A stretch of 40,777 nucleotides of DNA from Candidatus Doudnabacteria bacterium (lineage in GTDB: Bacteria; Patescibacteriota; JABMPQ01; JAGQLO01). The DNA lies in NCBI GenBank assembly GCA_020429185.1, contig JAGQLO010000009.1, forward strand, positions 1-40,777, written 5' to 3'. Under the pieces are notes generated by a model, which had not been told where the DNA came from, made no database searches, and was given only the letters and a program-made list of their open reading frames with translations. The translations under genes and the position numbers were made by a program. This document shows, piece by piece, positions 39,143-40,777 of this stretch (positions within the stretch are counted from its first letter, which is position 1; each line of letters opens with the position of its first letter).

Positions 39143-40012
39143 TTACATCATTGTCTTCATGTAGTCTTGTAGGCCATCTCGGAAATCTTCCGACTTCATG
39201 GCGTAGTGAATGTTGGCTTTGAGGTATTCAAGCTTGTTTCCACAGTCAAAACGAGTTCCTTTGTGGGTCATGGTGTAGACCTCATTTCCTGCCTCGAGAT
39301 ACTTAATGAATGCATCTGCAAGACGAATTTCATTGTCTTTTCCTGGGGGTGCAGACTTCAGTACCTCGAACAGATCAGGTGTAACGATGTAGTGTCCTAT
39401 AACACCGAGGGTAGAGTCTGTTTCACCTGGCTCAGGCTTTTCAACGAAGCGCTCCGCCTTTGTGACTCCTTCTTCAACCTGTGTTCCTTCAACGATGCCA
39501 TACTTACCTACCATCTCCTTTGGCACGTCTTCAACGAGAATAACGGGCGCATTGTACTTCTCGTAGACAGCGATCATTTCCTTTAATACAGGCGTTTCTG
39601 AGTCGATGATGTCATCACCAAACAACACGGCAAAGGGTTCGCGCTCAACGATGTTCTGTGCGGAAAGGATGGCATGTCCGTCTCCAAGCGGAGTTGGCTG
39701 ACGCACGTACGAAAAGTTTGCCATGTTGGTAATGGCGCGAACTTCCTCGAGGGCTTCCAACTTCTTCTTTTCCTGAAGACGATATTCGAGCTCAAAGTTA
39801 GAGTCGAAATGGTCTTCGATGGCGCGCTTAGAAGAACCTGTCACGAGAACAACTTCGTCGATCCCTGAATCAACAGCTTCTTCAACGATGTACTGAATAA
39901 CAGGTTTGTCTACAACGGGGAGCATTTCCTTCGGCATGGCTTTAGTTGCGGGAAGAAAACGCGTGCCAAAGCCGGCAACAGGAATCACGGCCTTGTGGAT
40001 TGGGTGTGCCAT
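39143..40012 (-). CDS. galU: UTP-glucose-1-phosphate uridylyltransferase
   Basis: 289 residues, normal for GalU. Makes UDP-glucose from UTP and glucose 1-phosphate. The signature VIPVAGFGTRFLPATKAMPK is intact, followed by EMLPVVDKPVIQYIVEEAV, the product-binding QPTPLGDGHAILSA and metal-type FAVLFGDDIID, and VEKPEPGETDSTLGVIGHYI. It complements the galT-like and SIS-isomerase genes in sugar-nucleotide supply. The start is ATG 40012, with a promoter candidate 42-71 nt upstream. The solute-binding gene follows after about 30 nt and may be in the same transcript. Confidence 0.96.
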   Translation of the reverse strand: MAHPIHKAVIPVAGFGTRFLPATKAMPKEMLPVVDKPVIQYIVEEAVDSGIDEVVLVTGSSKRAIEDHFDSNFELEYRLQEKKKLEALEEVRAITNMANFSYVRQPTPLGDGHAILSAQNIVEREPFAVLFGDDIIDSETPVLKEMIAVYEKYNAPVILVEDVPKEMVGKYGIVEGTQVEEGVTKAERFVEKPEPGETDSTLGVIGHYIVTPDLFEVLKSAPPGKDNEIRLADAFIKYLEAGNEVYTMTHKGTRFDCGNKLEYLKANIHYAMKSEDFRDGLQDYMKTMM

Positions 40013-40053
40013 ATCAGAAAACAGACTGCTTAGAAGTCAATTTAGATGACACC

Positions 40054-40083
40054 ATCATACACTAACGGTAGTACGTCAGCCAA
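40054..40083 (-). promoter_or_regulatory. Candidate promoter of galU and the pilin operon
   Basis: Minus strand: TTGGCT (40083-40078) and, 18 bases later, TATGAT (40059-40054). The -10 matches five of six, the -35 four of six. It would serve galU and possibly all genes to 33725. Confidence 0.5.
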
Positions 40084-40086
40084 TTA

Positions 40087-40107
40087 TTGAGTACAAAATA
40101 TACTCAA
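40087..40107. repeat. Inverted repeat just upstream of the galU promoter
   Basis: TTGAGTA (40087-40093) and TACTCAA (40101-40107) form a perfect 7-bp inverted repeat with a 7-base spacer; ATTA/TAAT bases outside extend it with one bulge. It lies between the methyltransferase stop and the galU promoter, so it may be a weak terminator or a regulator site. Confidence 0.5.
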
Positions 40108-40119
40108 GTAATCCCCTGT

Positions 40120-40680
40120 TTATACACGGTTTTGAAAGACGGCGTGCGTAGGACCTTGTTTGAGCTTCTTGTAGTCGCCAAACGTATCCTTAAATGAGCG
40201 CTTGATGAAGTCTTTGAGGCCCTTTACGACAACGACAACAACACGACCGCCGGGGTTCAGTCGCGCCTTTGCGTCATCGAGGAATCGCTGTGTGAGTTCG
40301 CGACCAATTTTCGCAGGAAGATTCGAGACAATGAGGTCGTAGGTCTCGTCTTTGGGAAGATGTTGAAGGCCATTTGAAAGCAGTGCCTCTGCATTCGAGA
40401 GGTTGTTCAGTTGAATATTTTTGTTTGCATATTCAACAGCAACAAAGTTTGTATCAACCATCGTGACATGGCCTTGTGGAAGCTGTTTTGCAATGGGAAT
40501 ACCAAGTGCTCCGTAACCACATCCCAAATCAAGTACGTTTGCATCCTGAGGAATGTCGCCTAAGTACGTTAAGAGGAGTGCGGAGCCATCATCGATACGT
40601 TCAGGACTAAAAAGACCCCACGTTGTGGTGAATGTGAGCTCGCTTCCGAGTAAGTTGGCAGAAAACTGAATGTCTTCCAT
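40120..40680 (-). CDS. RsmC/RlmG-like SAM-dependent methyltransferase
   Basis: 186 residues matching the single MTS domain form: TFTTTWGLFSPERIDDGS (a common lead-in of this family), the SAM motif VLDLGCGYGALGI, the acidic MVDTNFVAVEYANKN, and the catalytic-type SNLPAKIG in place of the more usual N-P-P-F/Y/W. Family members methylate guanine N2 in rRNA; the Leu in NLP suggests caution about the exact target. Complete, with no N-terminal duplicate domain as in E. coli RsmC. It stands alone between the 5S rRNA terminator and galU. Confidence 0.84.
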   Translation of the reverse strand: MEDIQFSANLLGSELTFTTTWGLFSPERIDDGSALLLTYLGDIPQDANVLDLGCGYGALGIPIAKQLPQGHVTMVDTNFVAVEYANKNIQLNNLSNAEALLSNGLQHLPKDETYDLIVSNLPAKIGRELTQRFLDDAKARLNPGGRVVVVVVKGLKDFIKRSFKDTFGDYKKLKQGPTHAVFQNRV

Positions 40681-40710
40681 GCGCTGAGCCTACGGGGCAA
40701 AGAGATTTTT

Positions 40711-40747
40711 TGCAAGAAACAAAACACCCCAGCTTTCGCTGGGGTGT
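40711..40747 (-). terminator. Terminator of the 5S rRNA gene
   Basis: On the minus strand ACACCCCAGC (40747-40738), loop GAAA, then GCTGGGGTGT (40733-40724), followed by TTTGTTTCTT. A GNRA-loop hairpin with a T-rich tail, about 8 bases after the end of the 5S gene. Confidence 0.88.
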
Positions 40748-40754
40748 GATGAGA

Positions 40755-40777
40755 AGCCTGGCACGGACCTACGTTCT
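40755..40777 (-). rRNA. rrf: 5S ribosomal RNA, 3' end only (runs off the right edge)
   Basis: The minus strand reads AGAACGTAGGTCCGTGCCAG then GCTT, matching the 3' end of 5S rRNA (the GAGAGTAGG..CGCCAGGC region) up to the closing GCCAGGC, and is followed at once by a terminator. Only ~23 bases are visible, so the call rests on this tail and its terminator. The rRNA operon would read leftward from outside the window. Confidence 0.72.

Noticed and set aside
1-40777. CRISPR arrays, insertion sequences and prophage genes
   Set aside because: No regularly spaced repeats, transposase, integrase or phage structural genes were recognised in any part of the window.

Overview
The window looks like a chromosomal segment from a Patescibacteria (CPR) bacterium, probably of the Paceibacteria/Parcubacteria type. 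This is inferred from gene content: a tandem set of VirB2/TrbC-like pilin paralogues with Cys-rich additions, lamin-tail-domain surface proteins, RecF and a DUF721 protein near the origin, a DarA-type c-di-AMP receptor, and few Shine-Dalgarno sequences in the background genes. TGA acts as a stop (rnpA and ruvC both end in it), so code 11 fits and the UGA-Gly codes of Gracilibacteria/SR1 do not.

Left part (1-4.4 kb): the usual rpmH-rnpA-yidD-yidC-jag block on the minus strand, then prs and tyrS on the plus strand, ending in a bidirectional terminator.

Origin region (4.5-26 kb): a long minus-strand run reads dnaA, dnaN, yebC, ruvC, a PKD/7-helix membrane protein, a RimK-like ATP-grasp fused to a RimB-like aspartyl protease, three more ATP-grasp ligases, galT and a small zinc-ribbon-like protein. 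Right of dnaA is a cluster of DnaA boxes (about 16.08-16.18 kb), the best oriC candidate. Beyond it lie a class A penicillin-binding protein and darA (plus), recF and the DUF721 gene (minus), a membrane-anchored GH18/FN3 protein (plus), and a lamin-tail/OB-fold surface protein (minus).

Sugar and regulation segment (26.3-28.6 kb): a phosphoglucose/phosphomannose isomerase-like SIS protein, a ribbon-helix-helix/nucleotidyltransferase fusion that has lost the signature arginine, and tRNA-Leu(UAG).

GC-rich island (about 28.6-33.65 kb): a self-contained plus-strand cassette. It has a promoter whose -35 box lies in a perfect palindrome, a folded leader RNA, three unfamiliar genes (a multi-domain beta-sandwich protein and two polytopic membrane proteins) each with a recognisable Shine-Dalgarno, strong internal hairpins and a strong terminator. 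Base composition and codon choice differ sharply from both flanks, yet the last protein ends in a Cys-rich mini-motif closely resembling one in a neighbouring pilin-like protein. This is the best candidate for an undescribed system.

Right part (33.66-40.78 kb): a minus-strand operon, galU, a sugar-binding-type lipoprotein and six VirB2-like pilin paralogues, followed further right by an RsmC-like methyltransferase and, at the edge, the 3' end of a minus-strand 5S rRNA gene with its terminator.

All functional names come from motif and family recognition by eye; no database search was run.
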